Counted from the first letter of the stretch, positions 7,744 to 16,616 are shown. The stretch: DNA of 51,504 bases from Acidaminococcus fermentans_A (GCF_052216985.1 NZ_JBQOUY010000017.1:1-51504); one strand, 5' to 3'. Notes: generated from the letters alone by a model not told the origin. Translations and numbers: made by a program.

Positions 7744-7954
7744 GGGGCTGTTGCATGGGCAACAGCCCGGTCGCAGGTCGCGGGCCATGAGTCACGGGCC
7801 TGGACGTTCAGCCCGTTTATTCTTTTTCTATAGATTGATAAAAGGAAATCCACTGAAATCTGGAAAACCGGATCTTCGGGCTGCACTAACAAGCCCGCGA
7901 CCCGGGACTCGCGACCCGCAAAAAGACTGTTGCTTTTGCAACGGTCTTTTTTTT
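7744..7954. repeat. Intergenic heptamer element, GTCGCGG subtype, with two TGTTGC hairpins
   Basis: Left hairpin GGGCTGTTGC/GCAACAGCCC (7745-7768), then GTCGCAG, GTCGCGG, GCCATGA, GTCACGG, GCC (7770-7800). A 91-nt AT-richer spacer follows. The right arm (7892-7919), read in reverse, is GTCGCGA, GTCCCGG, GTCGCGG, GCT. The right hairpin AGACTGTTGC/GCAACGGTCT ends in eight T. This is the most complete copy and it separates the polyamine and phosphate operons. Confidence 0.85.
7920..7954 (+). terminator. Terminator of the polyamine operon
   Basis: AAAAAGACTGTTGC pairs with GCAACGGTCTTTTT around a TTTT loop, followed by further T. It is also the right end hairpin of the heptamer element, and its T run merges with the first Pho-box repeat of the pst promoter. 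Confidence 0.85.
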
Positions 7955-8010
7955 ACAATTCTTTACAAAACCCTGCCCTTACTTTTTACATGGCTCTGGT
8001 ATCTTATAGC
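7951..8010 (+). promoter_or_regulatory. Probable Pho box and promoter of pstSCAB-phoU
   Basis: 7-mers in an 11-bp register read TTTTACA (7951), TTTACAA (7962), a poor CTGCCCT (7973) and TTTTACA (7984), resembling PhoB/PhoP direct repeats. A -10-like TATAGC lies at 8005-8010. It is less regular than the box before the alkaline phosphatase gene. Phosphate-starvation control is inferred from the repeats and from the operon behind them. Confidence 0.55.
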
Positions 8011-8060
8011 CATAGACAAAAGCAATACTACTGTCATCATGGATTTTCTGTAAGGGAGCG

Positions 8061-8969
8061 ATGAAGATGATGTTGAAAAACAAATGGAAAAAACTGGCTG
8101 TGACGGTCCTGGCTGGGATGATGGTCATGGGAGCCCTGGGCTGCGGCGGCCAGAAGGCTGCCGACACCAAGAAACCGGCTGCGGTCAGCGGGAATATCAC
8201 CGGGTCCGGTTCTTCCGCCCTGCTGCCTCTGGTGAAGGATGCGGCGGAAAGCTTCAAGAAGCAGCATAAAGAAGTGAGCATCAGCTTGAACGCCGGCGGT
8301 TCCGGCATGGGCCTGAAACAGGTGTCCGATGGTTCCGTGGATATGGGGAACTCCGATGTGCCGGCAGCTTCCAAACTGCCCAAGGAAAAAGCAGAAAAAC
8401 TGGTGGATCACAAGATCTGCGTCATGACCGTAGCCACCATCGTGAACAAGGATGTGGCGGAAAAAGTCAAGAGCCTGACCAAACAGCAACTCACTGACAT
8501 TTTCACCGCCAAGATCACCAACTGGAAAGAAGTGGGCGGCCCGGATGAACCCATCACCCTGGTGACCCGGCCTAAGACTTCCGGTACCCGTGCCCTGTTC
8601 AGCAAATACGCCATGGGCGGTGCAGAAGAAGCGGCCAACAAATCCCTGGAAACCGATAACTCCGGCCTGCTGGTCCAGAGCGTAGCCCAGAACAAAGGGG
8701 CTATCGGATATGTGGCCCTGCCCTACCTGACCAAGAACGACACGGTGGCTACCGTTGCCATCGATGGTGTGGCTCCTACCCTGGAAAACACATATTCCGG
8801 CAAGTACAATGTCTGGGGGTATGAACATGTCTACACCAATAAAAATCCGAAAGCGGCTGTGAAAGCTTTCCTGGATTACCTCCTGTCCGCCGATTATGGC
8901 AAACGGATCGAAGAACTGGGGTATGGTGTGAGCAGCAAGATGCAGGTCAAAGATACCGCTCATGATTGA
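8061..8969 (+). CDS. pstS: Phosphate ABC transporter substrate-binding lipoprotein
   Basis: Captures inorganic phosphate for the Pst importer. A 302-residue precursor with charged N-terminus, hydrophobic segment and lipobox-like ALGC ending at Cys28. The phosphate-binding loop TGSGSSALL (about 48-55) and the second loop PKTSGTRALF are typical of PstS. GGGAGCG lies upstream of the ATG. A second ATG at codon 3 or 4 could also serve. The stop codon overlaps the start of pstC. Confidence 0.92.
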   Translation: MKMMLKNKWKKLAVTVLAGMMVMGALGCGGQKAADTKKPAAVSGNITGSGSSALLPLVKDAAESFKKQHKEVSISLNAGGSGMGLKQVSDGSVDMGNSDVPAASKLPKEKAEKLVDHKICVMTVATIVNKDVAEKVKSLTKQQLTDIFTAKITNWKEVGGPDEPITLVTRPKTSGTRALFSKYAMGGAEEAANKSLETDNSGLLVQSVAQNKGAIGYVALPYLTKNDTVATVAIDGVAPTLENTYSGKYNVWGYEHVYTNKNPKAAVKAFLDYLLSADYGKRIEELGYGVSSKMQVKDTAHD

Positions 8970-9891
8970 CGAAAAGGTTTCACAAAAATTGGTGCAGGTA
9001 CACCGCAAAGAGTCCTTGTCACAGTCCGTCATCACGGCCTGCGGCATTGCAGCGGCCCTGCTGCCGTTCCTGATGGCCGCTTTCCTTCTGGTGAAGGGAA
9101 GCGGCACCTTTTGGGATTTTGGACACAGCATCACAGAGTTCCTGTTTTCTGCCCAGTGGAAGCCCAGTGATACTATGGAAGGCGGAGGGCAGGTAGGGGC
9201 CGCCATGTTCATCAGCGGCTCTCTGGTCACCTGTTTCCTGTCTCTGGTGTTCGCCCTGCCGGTGAGCCTGGCGGCGGCCATCTATATGTCGGAAATGGCT
9301 TCTCCCGCCGTCCAGCGTCTGATCCGCCCTATTGTAGAAATGTTCACTGGGATCCCTTCTGTCATTTACGGCTGGGTAGGGCTCACGGTGCTGGTGCCCT
9401 TCCTGCGGAAGATCTTCCCCATGCCCTTCGGGTTCTCGGTGCTGGCCGCGGCCCTGGTGCTGGCGGTGATGATTTTCCCAGTGATCACTACCATGGCCGC
9501 TGACGCCATGCTGGCCGTGCCCAAAAGCTGGCGGGATGCTTCCTATGGACTGGGGGCCACCCGGTGGGAAACCATCCGGAACGTGATCCTGCCCGCAGCC
9601 CAACGGGGCATCTTCACCGGGGTGGTACTGGGCCTGGCCCGTGCCCTGGGGGAAGCCCTGGCGGTGGCCATGGTCATCGGCCAGATGAAACGGTTCCCCA
9701 CTTCGCTCTTTATGCCGGCTTCCACCATGACGACGGTGATCGCCAACGACATGGGGGGCGCCATGGAAGGCGGGGAATACAGTGCAGCCCTGTGGACTTT
9801 GGGCCTGCTGCTGTTCGTGATTTCCTTCGTCCTGATCTTTATCATCCATACTTTCGGTAAAGATCCCCTGAAACTGAAAGAGGAGGAGTGA
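8962..9891 (+). CDS. pstC: Phosphate ABC transporter permease PstC
   Basis: Inner-membrane subunit of the Pst importer, 309 residues with about six membrane segments. The EAA-type cytoplasmic loop (ASYGLGATRWETIRNVILP) contacts the ATPase. The conserved region around IVEMFTGIPSVIYGW is characteristic of PstC. The ATG lies 8 nt inside pstS, suggesting coupling. Confidence 0.92.
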   Translation: MIDEKVSQKLVQVHRKESLSQSVITACGIAAALLPFLMAAFLLVKGSGTFWDFGHSITEFLFSAQWKPSDTMEGGGQVGAAMFISGSLVTCFLSLVFALPVSLAAAIYMSEMASPAVQRLIRPIVEMFTGIPSVIYGWVGLTVLVPFLRKIFPMPFGFSVLAAALVLAVMIFPVITTMAADAMLAVPKSWRDASYGLGATRWETIRNVILPAAQRGIFTGVVLGLARALGEALAVAMVIGQMKRFPTSLFMPASTMTTVIANDMGGAMEGGEYSAALWTLGLLLFVISFVLIFIIHTFGKDPLKLKEEE

Positions 9892-9894
9892 ACC

Positions 9895-10767
9895 ATGGGA
9901 GACATTGCACAGAAAAAAGCCATGGACCGGTTCATGAGCCTGCTTTTTACAGCCGGGGCAGCCGGATCCGCCATCCTGCTCTTCGCCTTTATCCTGGATG
10001 TGGTAGGACAGGGGCTGGGAGCCCTTACGGGGGACATCCTGCTGAGTCTCCGGGACATGTTCTTCAACACCCTGTATCTGGTGTTCCTGGCCCTGGTGAT
10101 CAGTGCCCTGTGGGGCATCCCCGCCGGAATCTATCTGGCAGAATACGCCCAGGACGGGAAAATGACCAACTGGGTGCGGATGGCGGTGGAGACCCTGTCT
10201 TCCCTGCCGTCCATCGTGGTGGGCCTGTTCGGCTACCTGGTGTTCATCGTCATGACTAGATCCCAGTGGAACCTGATGGCCGGCGCCCTGTCCGTTTCCA
10301 TCCTGACTCTGCCTCTCATGGTGTCGGTGACGGAAAATGCCCTGAAGGATCTGCCACCAGAATATACCCTGGGCAGTTTGGGGTTAGGGGCTTCCAAATG
10401 GCAGACTATCTGGAATGTACTATTGCCAGCCTGTCTGCCCCGGATCATGACCGGCTTGATTTTAGCAGCCGGCCGGGGCTTCGGGGAAGCTGCTGCGTTG
10501 ATGTTCACCGCTGGCATGTCCACGGACATCGACTGGGGCAACTGGGATTTCAGCTCCACTACCTGCCCTCTGAACCCTTTCCGTCCTGGAGAAACCTTGG
10601 CCCTCCATGTGTGGGTCATGCGGACGGAAGCCCTGAGTCCGGATGCAGCCAAAATCGCCGGGGTCACTTCCGCCATCCTGATGCTGGTGGTAGTCCTATT
10701 CAACGTACTGGCCCGGTACATCAGCTGGAGATTGGAAAAGAAGATGGAGGGAACTGTAGATGAGTGA
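9895..10767 (+). CDS. pstA: Phosphate ABC transporter permease PstA
   Basis: Second Pst permease subunit, 290 residues with about six membrane segments. VETLSSLPSIVVGLFGY and the EAA loop LGSLGLGASKWQTIWNVLLP are typical of PstA. GAGGAGG precedes the ATG; the gene starts 3 nt after pstC and its end overlaps the start of pstB. Confidence 0.92.
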   Translation: MGDIAQKKAMDRFMSLLFTAGAAGSAILLFAFILDVVGQGLGALTGDILLSLRDMFFNTLYLVFLALVISALWGIPAGIYLAEYAQDGKMTNWVRMAVETLSSLPSIVVGLFGYLVFIVMTRSQWNLMAGALSVSILTLPLMVSVTENALKDLPPEYTLGSLGLGASKWQTIWNVLLPACLPRIMTGLILAAGRGFGEAAALMFTAGMSTDIDWGNWDFSSTTCPLNPFRPGETLALHVWVMRTEALSPDAAKIAGVTSAILMLVVVLFNVLARYISWRLEKKMEGTVDE

Positions 10768-11545
10768 ACAAGGAAACGGACCGGTTTCTCCGGAAACCCT
10801 GGTCTTCGATGTCCAGCATCTGGACCTGTTCTACGGGAAACATCAGGCCCTGAAGGATATCAATATGCAAGTGAAACGCAATGAAATCACCGCCCTGATC
10901 GGGCCTTCCGGATGCGGCAAGAGCACTCTGCTGAAGACCCTGAACCGGATGAACGACTGGGTATCCAGCTGCCGGGTGGAAGGGAAGATCCTGTTCGAAG
11001 GAAAGGATATCTTCAAGGAAGTGGACCCTCTGGCCCTCCGGTACCGGGTGGGCATGGTGTTCCAGCAGCCTTCTCCTTTCCCCAAGAGCATTTTTGACAA
11101 CGTGGCCTACGGCCCTCGGGTCCAGGGCATCACCAATAAGGCCCAGCTGGCGGAGATCGTAGAAAAGAGCCTGCGCCAGGCGGCCATCTGGGATGAACTG
11201 AAAGACCGGCTGGACAAGAGTGCCCTGGGGCTTTCCGGCGGCCAGCAGCAGCGGCTGTGCATCGCCCGTACCCTGGCTGCCCAGCCTTCGGTGATCCTCA
11301 TGGACGAACCCACCTCCGCCCTGGATCCCATTTCTACCCAGAAGATCGAAGACCTGGCTCTGGAACTGAAAAAGGACTACACCATCGTCATCGTCACCCA
11401 CAACATGCAGCAGGCCAGCCGGATTTCTGACAAGACGGCCTTCTTCTACCTGGGTGAATTGGTGGAGATGAACGATACGGAAACCCTGTTCACCAATCCT
11501 TCCGAACCTCGGACGGAATCTTACATCACTGGCCGGTTCGGCTGA
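10760..11545 (+). CDS. pstB: Phosphate ABC transporter ATP-binding protein
   Basis: ATPase of the Pst importer, 261 residues. Walker A GPSGCGKS is at 48-55, signature LSGGQQQR at 157-164 and Walker B VILMDEPTSALD with Asp181 and Glu182. The segment KTLNRMNDW after Walker A is diagnostic for PstB. It overlaps pstA by 8 nt and precedes phoU by 13 nt. Confidence 0.95.
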   Translation: MSEQGNGPVSPETLVFDVQHLDLFYGKHQALKDINMQVKRNEITALIGPSGCGKSTLLKTLNRMNDWVSSCRVEGKILFEGKDIFKEVDPLALRYRVGMVFQQPSPFPKSIFDNVAYGPRVQGITNKAQLAEIVEKSLRQAAIWDELKDRLDKSALGLSGGQQQRLCIARTLAAQPSVILMDEPTSALDPISTQKIEDLALELKKDYTIVIVTHNMQQASRISDKTAFFYLGELVEMNDTETLFTNPSEPRTESYITGRFG

Positions 11546-11558
11546 GAGAGGAGCCATT

Positions 11559-12227
11559 ATGAGAGATGCCTATGTAAAGACCCTGGTGGAGATCCAGGAC
11601 GATGTGCGGGTGCTCATCGGCAATTTGGAAAAAACTCTGGAAGAAACCAAGACCGCCCTGTTCACCCAGAATCTGGACAAAGCCCGGATGGTCCGGGACG
11701 GAGATGATAAATTCGATGAAGAGATCCGGTCCATCATGCGGAAGGACCTGACCGTCCAGGTGCTCCAGTCTCCGGTGGCGTCTGACTGGCGGAGCTTGAT
11801 GGGGACCTTCCGGGTGCTCAGCGAACTGGAACGGATTGCAGATCACTGCTCCGATATGGCTCTGTACATTGCCCGGATCCTGGAACGGGACCCGGTGGTG
11901 AAGCCTCCGGAAGGCTTCAAAGAAATGTACGAAGACATGCAGGCCCTGCTGGAGGAAAGCTTCCGATGCTACCTGGAAGGAGACGACGAAAAGGCCCGGT
12001 ACATCGGGGACAAGGACGATATCGTGGATGCGGATTTCGAACGGCTGCTGCCCAAACTCACCGATGAAATCAAGAACGATCCGGACGACGTAGCCTCTTA
12101 CGTGGACTATGTACTGCTCCTGAAATATATGGAACGGACCGCCGACCACGGCACCAACATCGGCAACTGGGTTCTGTACATGAAAAAGAACCTGCTGAAA
12201 GGGGACAACGGGTTTACGATGGATTGA
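11559..12227 (+). CDS. phoU: Phosphate signalling protein PhoU
   Basis: All-helical regulator linking Pst activity to the PhoR/PhoB-type two-component system. The product has 222 residues in two homologous three-helix repeats, each with an acidic motif (ELERIADHCSDMA and YMERTADHGTNIG) that binds metal in known PhoU structures. AGAGAGGAG precedes the ATG. Last gene of the pst operon. No phoB or phoR gene is in the window. Confidence 0.93.
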   Translation: MRDAYVKTLVEIQDDVRVLIGNLEKTLEETKTALFTQNLDKARMVRDGDDKFDEEIRSIMRKDLTVQVLQSPVASDWRSLMGTFRVLSELERIADHCSDMALYIARILERDPVVKPPEGFKEMYEDMQALLEESFRCYLEGDDEKARYIGDKDDIVDADFERLLPKLTDEIKNDPDDVASYVDYVLLLKYMERTADHGTNIGNWVLYMKKNLLKGDNGFTMD

Positions 12228-12237
12228 GGAAAAAGGA

Positions 12238-12255
12238 CTGCTGCGTGCGCAGCAG
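12238..12255 (+). other. Hairpin after phoU
   Basis: CTGCTGCG and CGCAGCAG form a tight 8-bp stem with a 2-nt loop just past phoU, without a T run. It may stabilise the pst mRNA 3' end or give partial termination before the alkaline phosphatase promoter. Confidence 0.45.
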
Positions 12256-12266
12256 CACCCTAAAAA

Positions 12267-12321
12267 TTTGACACAAATTTGACAAACCGTTGACTGGAAT
12301 CTGACATGGACCGCCTATAGT
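12267..12321 (+). promoter_or_regulatory. Four-repeat Pho box with -10 element, alkaline phosphatase promoter
   Basis: Four 7-mers recur at exactly 11-bp spacing: TTTGACA (12267), TTTGACA (12278), GTTGACT (12289) and TCTGACA (12300). TATAGT (12316-12321) lies 9 nt after the last one. This is the geometry of PhoB/PhoP-activated promoters, where the direct repeats replace the -35. It predicts phosphate-starvation induction of the phosphatase gene and of the co-directional genes behind it. Confidence 0.85.
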
Positions 12322-12397
12322 TATATCTGTGCAGACAACAAGTTCATTTTTGCTTTCCCTGCACCAACCAGCAGGGAAAGGTTTAGGAGGCATATCC

Positions 12398-14263
12398 ATG
12401 GAAAAGAAGTGGCTGAAACGAGCAATCCTGTCAGCGGTGCTGGGAAGTTCTTTCCTGGGGCTGCTGCCCTCTGTGGAAGCGGCAGAAGTCCGCATCCTGC
12501 CGGTGGACCGGGCTAAGTTCTGGGCCGGAGCCAGATTTGACTTCGATGTGGAAGTAAAAGGGGACCAGCAGCTGAAGGACGTGGCCATCACCGTCAACGG
12601 CCAGCCTGCGGACAAATTCTTCGGGCAGAAACTGGTGAAGAAGGACCTGGGCAACGGGGTCACCAGCTACCGGGCCGACCAGGTCACCTTCCCCAAGACC
12701 GGGGCTTATGAAGTGAAGGTCACTGCCCAGGACGGGACCGGCAAAGGAGTATCCGCCGCCGGGTACACAGTGGTCAGCGAAAAAGCGCCCAAACGGGCCA
12801 AGAACGTGATCCTGTTCGTGGGAGACGGCATGAGCCTCCAGGCCCGGGAAATCGCCCGGATCCTGTCCAAGGGCATGACCAATGGGAAATACAATGACCT
12901 GCTGGCCATGGAAAAATTGGAGCACAATGCGGTAATCACCACCAGCGGCTACGATTCCTTGGTCACCGACAGCGCCAACTCTGCTTCCGCCTATGCCACC
13001 GGCCACAAATCCGTGGTGAACGCCATGGGGGTCTATGAAGATTCCACCAAAGATCCCTTCGATGATCCCAAAGTGGAAAACATCTCCGAAATCCTGAAAC
13101 GGACCCGAGGCATGTCTGTTGGGGTCATCACCCAGGCCGAATCCACCGATGCTACTCCGGCTGCCATGATCGGCCATACCCGCCGCCGGGCCAACCAGGA
13201 CTGGCTGGCCAGCAGTTACCTGGACCAGTACCATCGTCCCGACGTAATCATGGGCGGGGGCTCTGCCCGGTACCTGCCCAAGAGCGTACCGGGGTCCAAA
13301 CGGAAGGACAATGAAAACGTGATCCAGGAATTCAAGGACATGGGCTACACCTTCGTGGGGACTGCCAAAGAAATGAAGGCGGCGCCCAGTGACAAACCTC
13401 TGCTGGGACTGTTCCACACCGGCACCATGAACGTGTACATCGACCGGGAAATGCTGAAGGATCCCCAGGTGCTGAAAGGGTTCACCGACCAGCCCAACCT
13501 GATGGACATGACCCAAAAATCCCTGGACATCCTGTCTAAAAATCCCAACGGGTTCTTTGCCATGATCGAAGGGGCTTCCATCGACAAACAGCTCCATGTG
13601 ATGGACTGGCAGCGGGCGGCCTACGATACCATTGAATTCGACAAGGCCATCCAGTATGCGGAAGACTGGAACAAGAAACGGGGGAACGATACCCTGATCA
13701 TCGTTCTGGCGGACCATGCCCATGGGGTCTCTATCAGCGGCACCTACCACGAACGGGATGGAAAGAAAGGCACGGAAGCCGTCCGGGTGTACCAGAATTC
13801 CGTATTCCCCACCTTTAAAGATGAAGATCATGACGGATTCCCGGACAATCCGGATCCGGATGTGACCCTGGCCGTCCAGTACGCCAACCATCCGGAATAC
13901 TACGAAAACTATCATTTCATGAAGAAACCCACTCCGCCGGCTCTGTCCGTAACGGAAACCAAACAGGAACAGTCCGCCATCGGGGACAAGGTGGAATTCC
14001 ATCAGGTGACCAAGGCCAGCTCCAAGGCCAACACGGCCCGGATCCATCCGGGAGACCCGGCGGAACTGATGCCTGCCAACACCCCCAAGGACGATCCTCA
14101 GGAATGCCACAGCGCCGATGATATCCTGCTGAACGCCGGCGGTCCCGGCTCCGAATACTTCAAGGGCACCATGGACAACACGGAAGTATTCTTCGGGATG
14201 CTGCGGGCCCTGGGCATCGACGGCAATAAGACCAAGGTCCACCTGACCCAGGCTAAGAAGTGA
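12398..14263 (+). CDS. phoA: Secreted alkaline phosphatase (PhoA family)
   Basis: Releases phosphate from organic monoesters outside the cytoplasmic membrane. The ATG at 12398 follows AGGAGG; the product has 621 residues with a signal peptide ending near residue 28 (SVEA-AEV). A ~90-residue beta-rich, Ig-like N-terminal domain precedes the catalytic domain. Catalytic landmarks: Asp143 in FVGDGM, the nucleophile Ser192 in TDSANSAS, and LADHAHGVS with metal-binding Asp and His. It is longer than E. coli PhoA because of the extra domain and a long C-terminal part ending in EVFFGMLRALGI. Under the Pho box, and 1 nt from the next gene. Confidence 0.9.
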   Translation: MEKKWLKRAILSAVLGSSFLGLLPSVEAAEVRILPVDRAKFWAGARFDFDVEVKGDQQLKDVAITVNGQPADKFFGQKLVKKDLGNGVTSYRADQVTFPKTGAYEVKVTAQDGTGKGVSAAGYTVVSEKAPKRAKNVILFVGDGMSLQAREIARILSKGMTNGKYNDLLAMEKLEHNAVITTSGYDSLVTDSANSASAYATGHKSVVNAMGVYEDSTKDPFDDPKVENISEILKRTRGMSVGVITQAESTDATPAAMIGHTRRRANQDWLASSYLDQYHRPDVIMGGGSARYLPKSVPGSKRKDNENVIQEFKDMGYTFVGTAKEMKAAPSDKPLLGLFHTGTMNVYIDREMLKDPQVLKGFTDQPNLMDMTQKSLDILSKNPNGFFAMIEGASIDKQLHVMDWQRAAYDTIEFDKAIQYAEDWNKKRGNDTLIIVLADHAHGVSISGTYHERDGKKGTEAVRVYQNSVFPTFKDEDHDGFPDNPDPDVTLAVQYANHPEYYENYHFMKKPTPPALSVTETKQEQSAIGDKVEFHQVTKASSKANTARIHPGDPAELMPANTPKDDPQECHSADDILLNAGGPGSEYFKGTMDNTEVFFGMLRALGIDGNKTKVHLTQAKK

Positions 14264-14264
14264 T

Positions 14265-14696
14265 ATGGTCTGGCTGAAGCGGGGCCTCCTGGCCCTAGCG
14301 CTGACCCTGTCCCTGGCCCTGCCGGCAGCAGCAGAAAGCCTGTCTTTCGGAGAGCTGTACAGCGGCTATTCCTCCGAAGGGCTGACCTTTTCCGACAAGG
14401 TCCAGAACCTGGCGGGGAGTACGGTGACCATGACAGGCTACATGGCTCCGCCGCTTACTCCCACCATCCGGTTCTTTGTGCTGACGGAAGTGCCCATGTC
14501 TGTCTGTCCCTTCTGCTCTACGGATGCGGATTGGCCGGACAATATTGTGGTGGTGAAACTGTCCGATCCGGTGACGGCCTTGCCCTATGATACCCCCATT
14601 ACAGTGACAGGGACCCTGGAGACAGGCAGTGAAACCGACGGAGAAACAGGTTTTGTGAGCCAGCTGCGGATTGTGGCGGATTCCATAGATGAATAA
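14265..14696 (+). CDS. Small secreted CPFC protein, DUF3299-like
   Basis: The 143-residue product has a clear signal peptide (1-23, LALPAAAES). The mature part is beta-rich, with a VTMTGYMAPP strand, a FFVLTEVPMSVCPFC segment carrying Cys81 and Cys84, and a final VTGTLETG strand. This layout resembles DUF3299 proteins, which I recall accompanying FtsX-type ABC genes in a Zur-regulated zinc-uptake locus of Vibrio; the match here is by eye only. It starts 1 nt after the phosphatase stop codon and its end overlaps a possible extension of the ABC ATPase gene. A role in handling metal, perhaps zinc for the phosphatase, is inference. Confidence 0.7.
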   Translation: MVWLKRGLLALALTLSLALPAAAESLSFGELYSGYSSEGLTFSDKVQNLAGSTVTMTGYMAPPLTPTIRFFVLTEVPMSVCPFCSTDADWPDNIVVVKLSDPVTALPYDTPITVTGTLETGSETDGETGFVSQLRIVADSIDE

Positions 14697-14766
14697 GGCA
14701 GGAAGGGAGGTCCCCGGTCCGCTGCGGCGGCCGGCTCCTCCTTTTTTGCGCAGGAGGGATGGAAAT

Positions 14767-15423
14767 ATGCTGGAAGTGGAAAATCTGATCTGTGACTACC
14801 CGGAAGAAGGGGGCAGGACGGTCCGGGGCCTGACTCTGCCTTTGTTCCGGATGGGGGATGGGGAAGCTTGTGGAGTGGAAGGTCCATCCGGCAGCGGCAA
14901 GACCACCTTGTTCCACTGTCTGGCCGGGCTTTTGACGCCCACACGGGGACGGATCGTATTGGACGGTGTGGAGCTCACCGGTCTTTCTGAACCGGAACGG
15001 GCCCGGTGGCGGGGAAAGAACCTGGGCTATGTGTTCCAGGAACCCAAACTGCTGTCCTTCCTGACCCTGGAAGAAAATATCCGGCTCAGCGGCCGGCTTG
15101 CGGGGAAAGAAGTGTCAGCCCAGGAAATCCGGGAGCTCTTGACGGAAGTGGATCTGCCGGGATGCGGGAAACGTTTTCCCCGGCAGCTCAGTGGAGGGGA
15201 GAGGCAGCGGGCGGCCTTTGTCCGGGCCATTGTCCGGCAGCCCCGGCTGCTCCTGGCGGACGAACCCACCGCCAGCTTGGATGCCAGAAACAGCCGGAAG
15301 ATCCTGGATCTGCTCCTGGGCTATCAGGCCCAAAGCGGCTGCCTGCTCCTGTGCGCCAGCCATGATCCGGCGGTCCAGGCTCGGTTTGTCCGGAAGCTGG
15401 AACTGCGGAAGGAGGAAGCATGA
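14767..15423 (+). CDS. ABC transporter ATP-binding protein (LolD/MacB type)
   Basis: The ATG at 14767 has AGGAGGG 9 nt upstream and is preferred over an ATG at 14689 inside the previous gene. The 218-residue product is the length of LolD/FtsE-type ATPases. Walker A GPSGSGKT is at 39-46, signature LSGGERQR starts at 141 and Walker B LLLADEPTASLD contains Asp165. GYVFQEPKLL around the Q loop is typical of the MacB/Lol family. The stop overlaps the permease start (ATGA). Substrate unknown. Confidence 0.88.
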   Translation: MLEVENLICDYPEEGGRTVRGLTLPLFRMGDGEACGVEGPSGSGKTTLFHCLAGLLTPTRGRIVLDGVELTGLSEPERARWRGKNLGYVFQEPKLLSFLTLEENIRLSGRLAGKEVSAQEIRELLTEVDLPGCGKRFPRQLSGGERQRAAFVRAIVRQPRLLLADEPTASLDARNSRKILDLLLGYQAQSGCLLLCASHDPAVQARFVRKLELRKEEA

Positions 15424-16616
15424 TGTTCCGTTTGGCTTTTCTATCCTTGTGGCGGAGGCCCCTCCGGTACGGGCTGCTGGTCCTTTTGACAGCGGTGGCC
15501 TGTGCCCTGCCGGTATTCGTGATCCAGCTGGCCGGGGGACTGTACCAAGGCCTGAACCGGGCGGCGGCTCCCTTTCCCATCCTGGCAGGTGCCAAGGGAT
15601 CTCCCTACCAGCTGGTGCTGAATACGGTATTTTTGCGGGACCGGCCCATCGGGAACATCCCTTATGGAGAAGTGGAAAACCTGCGGCAGAGCGGCAAAGC
15701 CGACCAGGTGCTGCCCCTGGCCTTTGGGGACAGTTTCCGGGGGTTCCGGCTCTGCGGCACGGAACAGGAAATCTTTTCCTATGTGGTGCCAGGGGAACAC
15801 AAGCCCTGGCTGCGGACCGTTCAGGGACGGAGGTTTAACGGTACCGGGGAAGCGGTGCTGGGAGCGGAAACCGCCCGGCTCACCGGACTCCAGGTGGGGG
15901 ATGTATTCCAGTCCAGCCACGGATTCATTGCCAAAGGCAAGGCCCACCCTCATCCCTACCGGGTGGTGGGAATCCTGGCTCCGGTCCAGGGACCCTATGA
16001 CAAAGCCATCCTGGTGCCTTTGGAAGACATCTGGGAAGCCCATGCCGGCCATGGCAGCGCCCTGGTCCCTGGACAGAAGGGAGAAGTGACCGCCATCCTG
16101 GTCCGGCCCAAAGGGTACGGCCAGGCCATGCAGCTGCTGGCCGCCTGGCAGCGGAAAAAAGGCGGCTCCTCCCAGCTGCTGTTCCCAGCCCAGAGCCTGA
16201 TCGCTCTCTATGGGATGGTGGGCCAGAGCCGGCAGTTCTGGATCACCCTGTCCCTGGGCCTTTTGGGGGCGGCCACCCTGGTGACCCTGCTGGCCCTGTA
16301 CTGGGACGGGACATCTCGGATGGAAGAATGGGCCCTGCTCCAGGCCCTGGGGGCCAGCCACCGGAAGACCCAGTCCCTGCTGCTCCTGGAACAGTTCCTG
16401 CTGCTCCTTTTGGGCAGCACCCTGGGCTGGGTCCTGGGGTGGGGCGGCAGCTTGTTGGCCGCAGAAGGCATCGGACAGCAGGCGGCGGTCCAGATGAGCC
16501 GTGTCCCCTTGTGGCAGGGGTTCTTGGCCCCGGTGCTCTTGTTGGCGGCCGGCACACTGGGAGGGCTTGTCCCCCTGTGGCTGCTGCGGAAAAAGGATAT
16601 CGCCCCGTATCTCTGA
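15420..16616 (+). CDS. ABC transporter permease, FtsX/MacB-like
   Basis: The 398-residue protein has one N-terminal membrane segment (about 14-35), a large extracytoplasmic domain (about 40-260) and three C-terminal segments, the layout of MacB/LolC/FtsX-like permeases. YQLVLNTVFLRDRPIGNIPY and AVLGAETARLTGLQVGD resemble the periplasmic core domain. With the ATPase upstream it forms a complete type-VII ABC unit. Such units usually do mechanical work on envelope substrates rather than classical transport. Context with phosphatase and CPFC protein suggests metal handling. No terminator is visible after it. Confidence 0.85.
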   Translation: MMFRLAFLSLWRRPLRYGLLVLLTAVACALPVFVIQLAGGLYQGLNRAAAPFPILAGAKGSPYQLVLNTVFLRDRPIGNIPYGEVENLRQSGKADQVLPLAFGDSFRGFRLCGTEQEIFSYVVPGEHKPWLRTVQGRRFNGTGEAVLGAETARLTGLQVGDVFQSSHGFIAKGKAHPHPYRVVGILAPVQGPYDKAILVPLEDIWEAHAGHGSALVPGQKGEVTAILVRPKGYGQAMQLLAAWQRKKGGSSQLLFPAQSLIALYGMVGQSRQFWITLSLGLLGAATLVTLLALYWDGTSRMEEWALLQALGASHRKTQSLLLLEQFLLLLLGSTLGWVLGWGGSLLAAEGIGQQAAVQMSRVPLWQGFLAPVLLLAAGTLGGLVPLWLLRKKDIAPYL

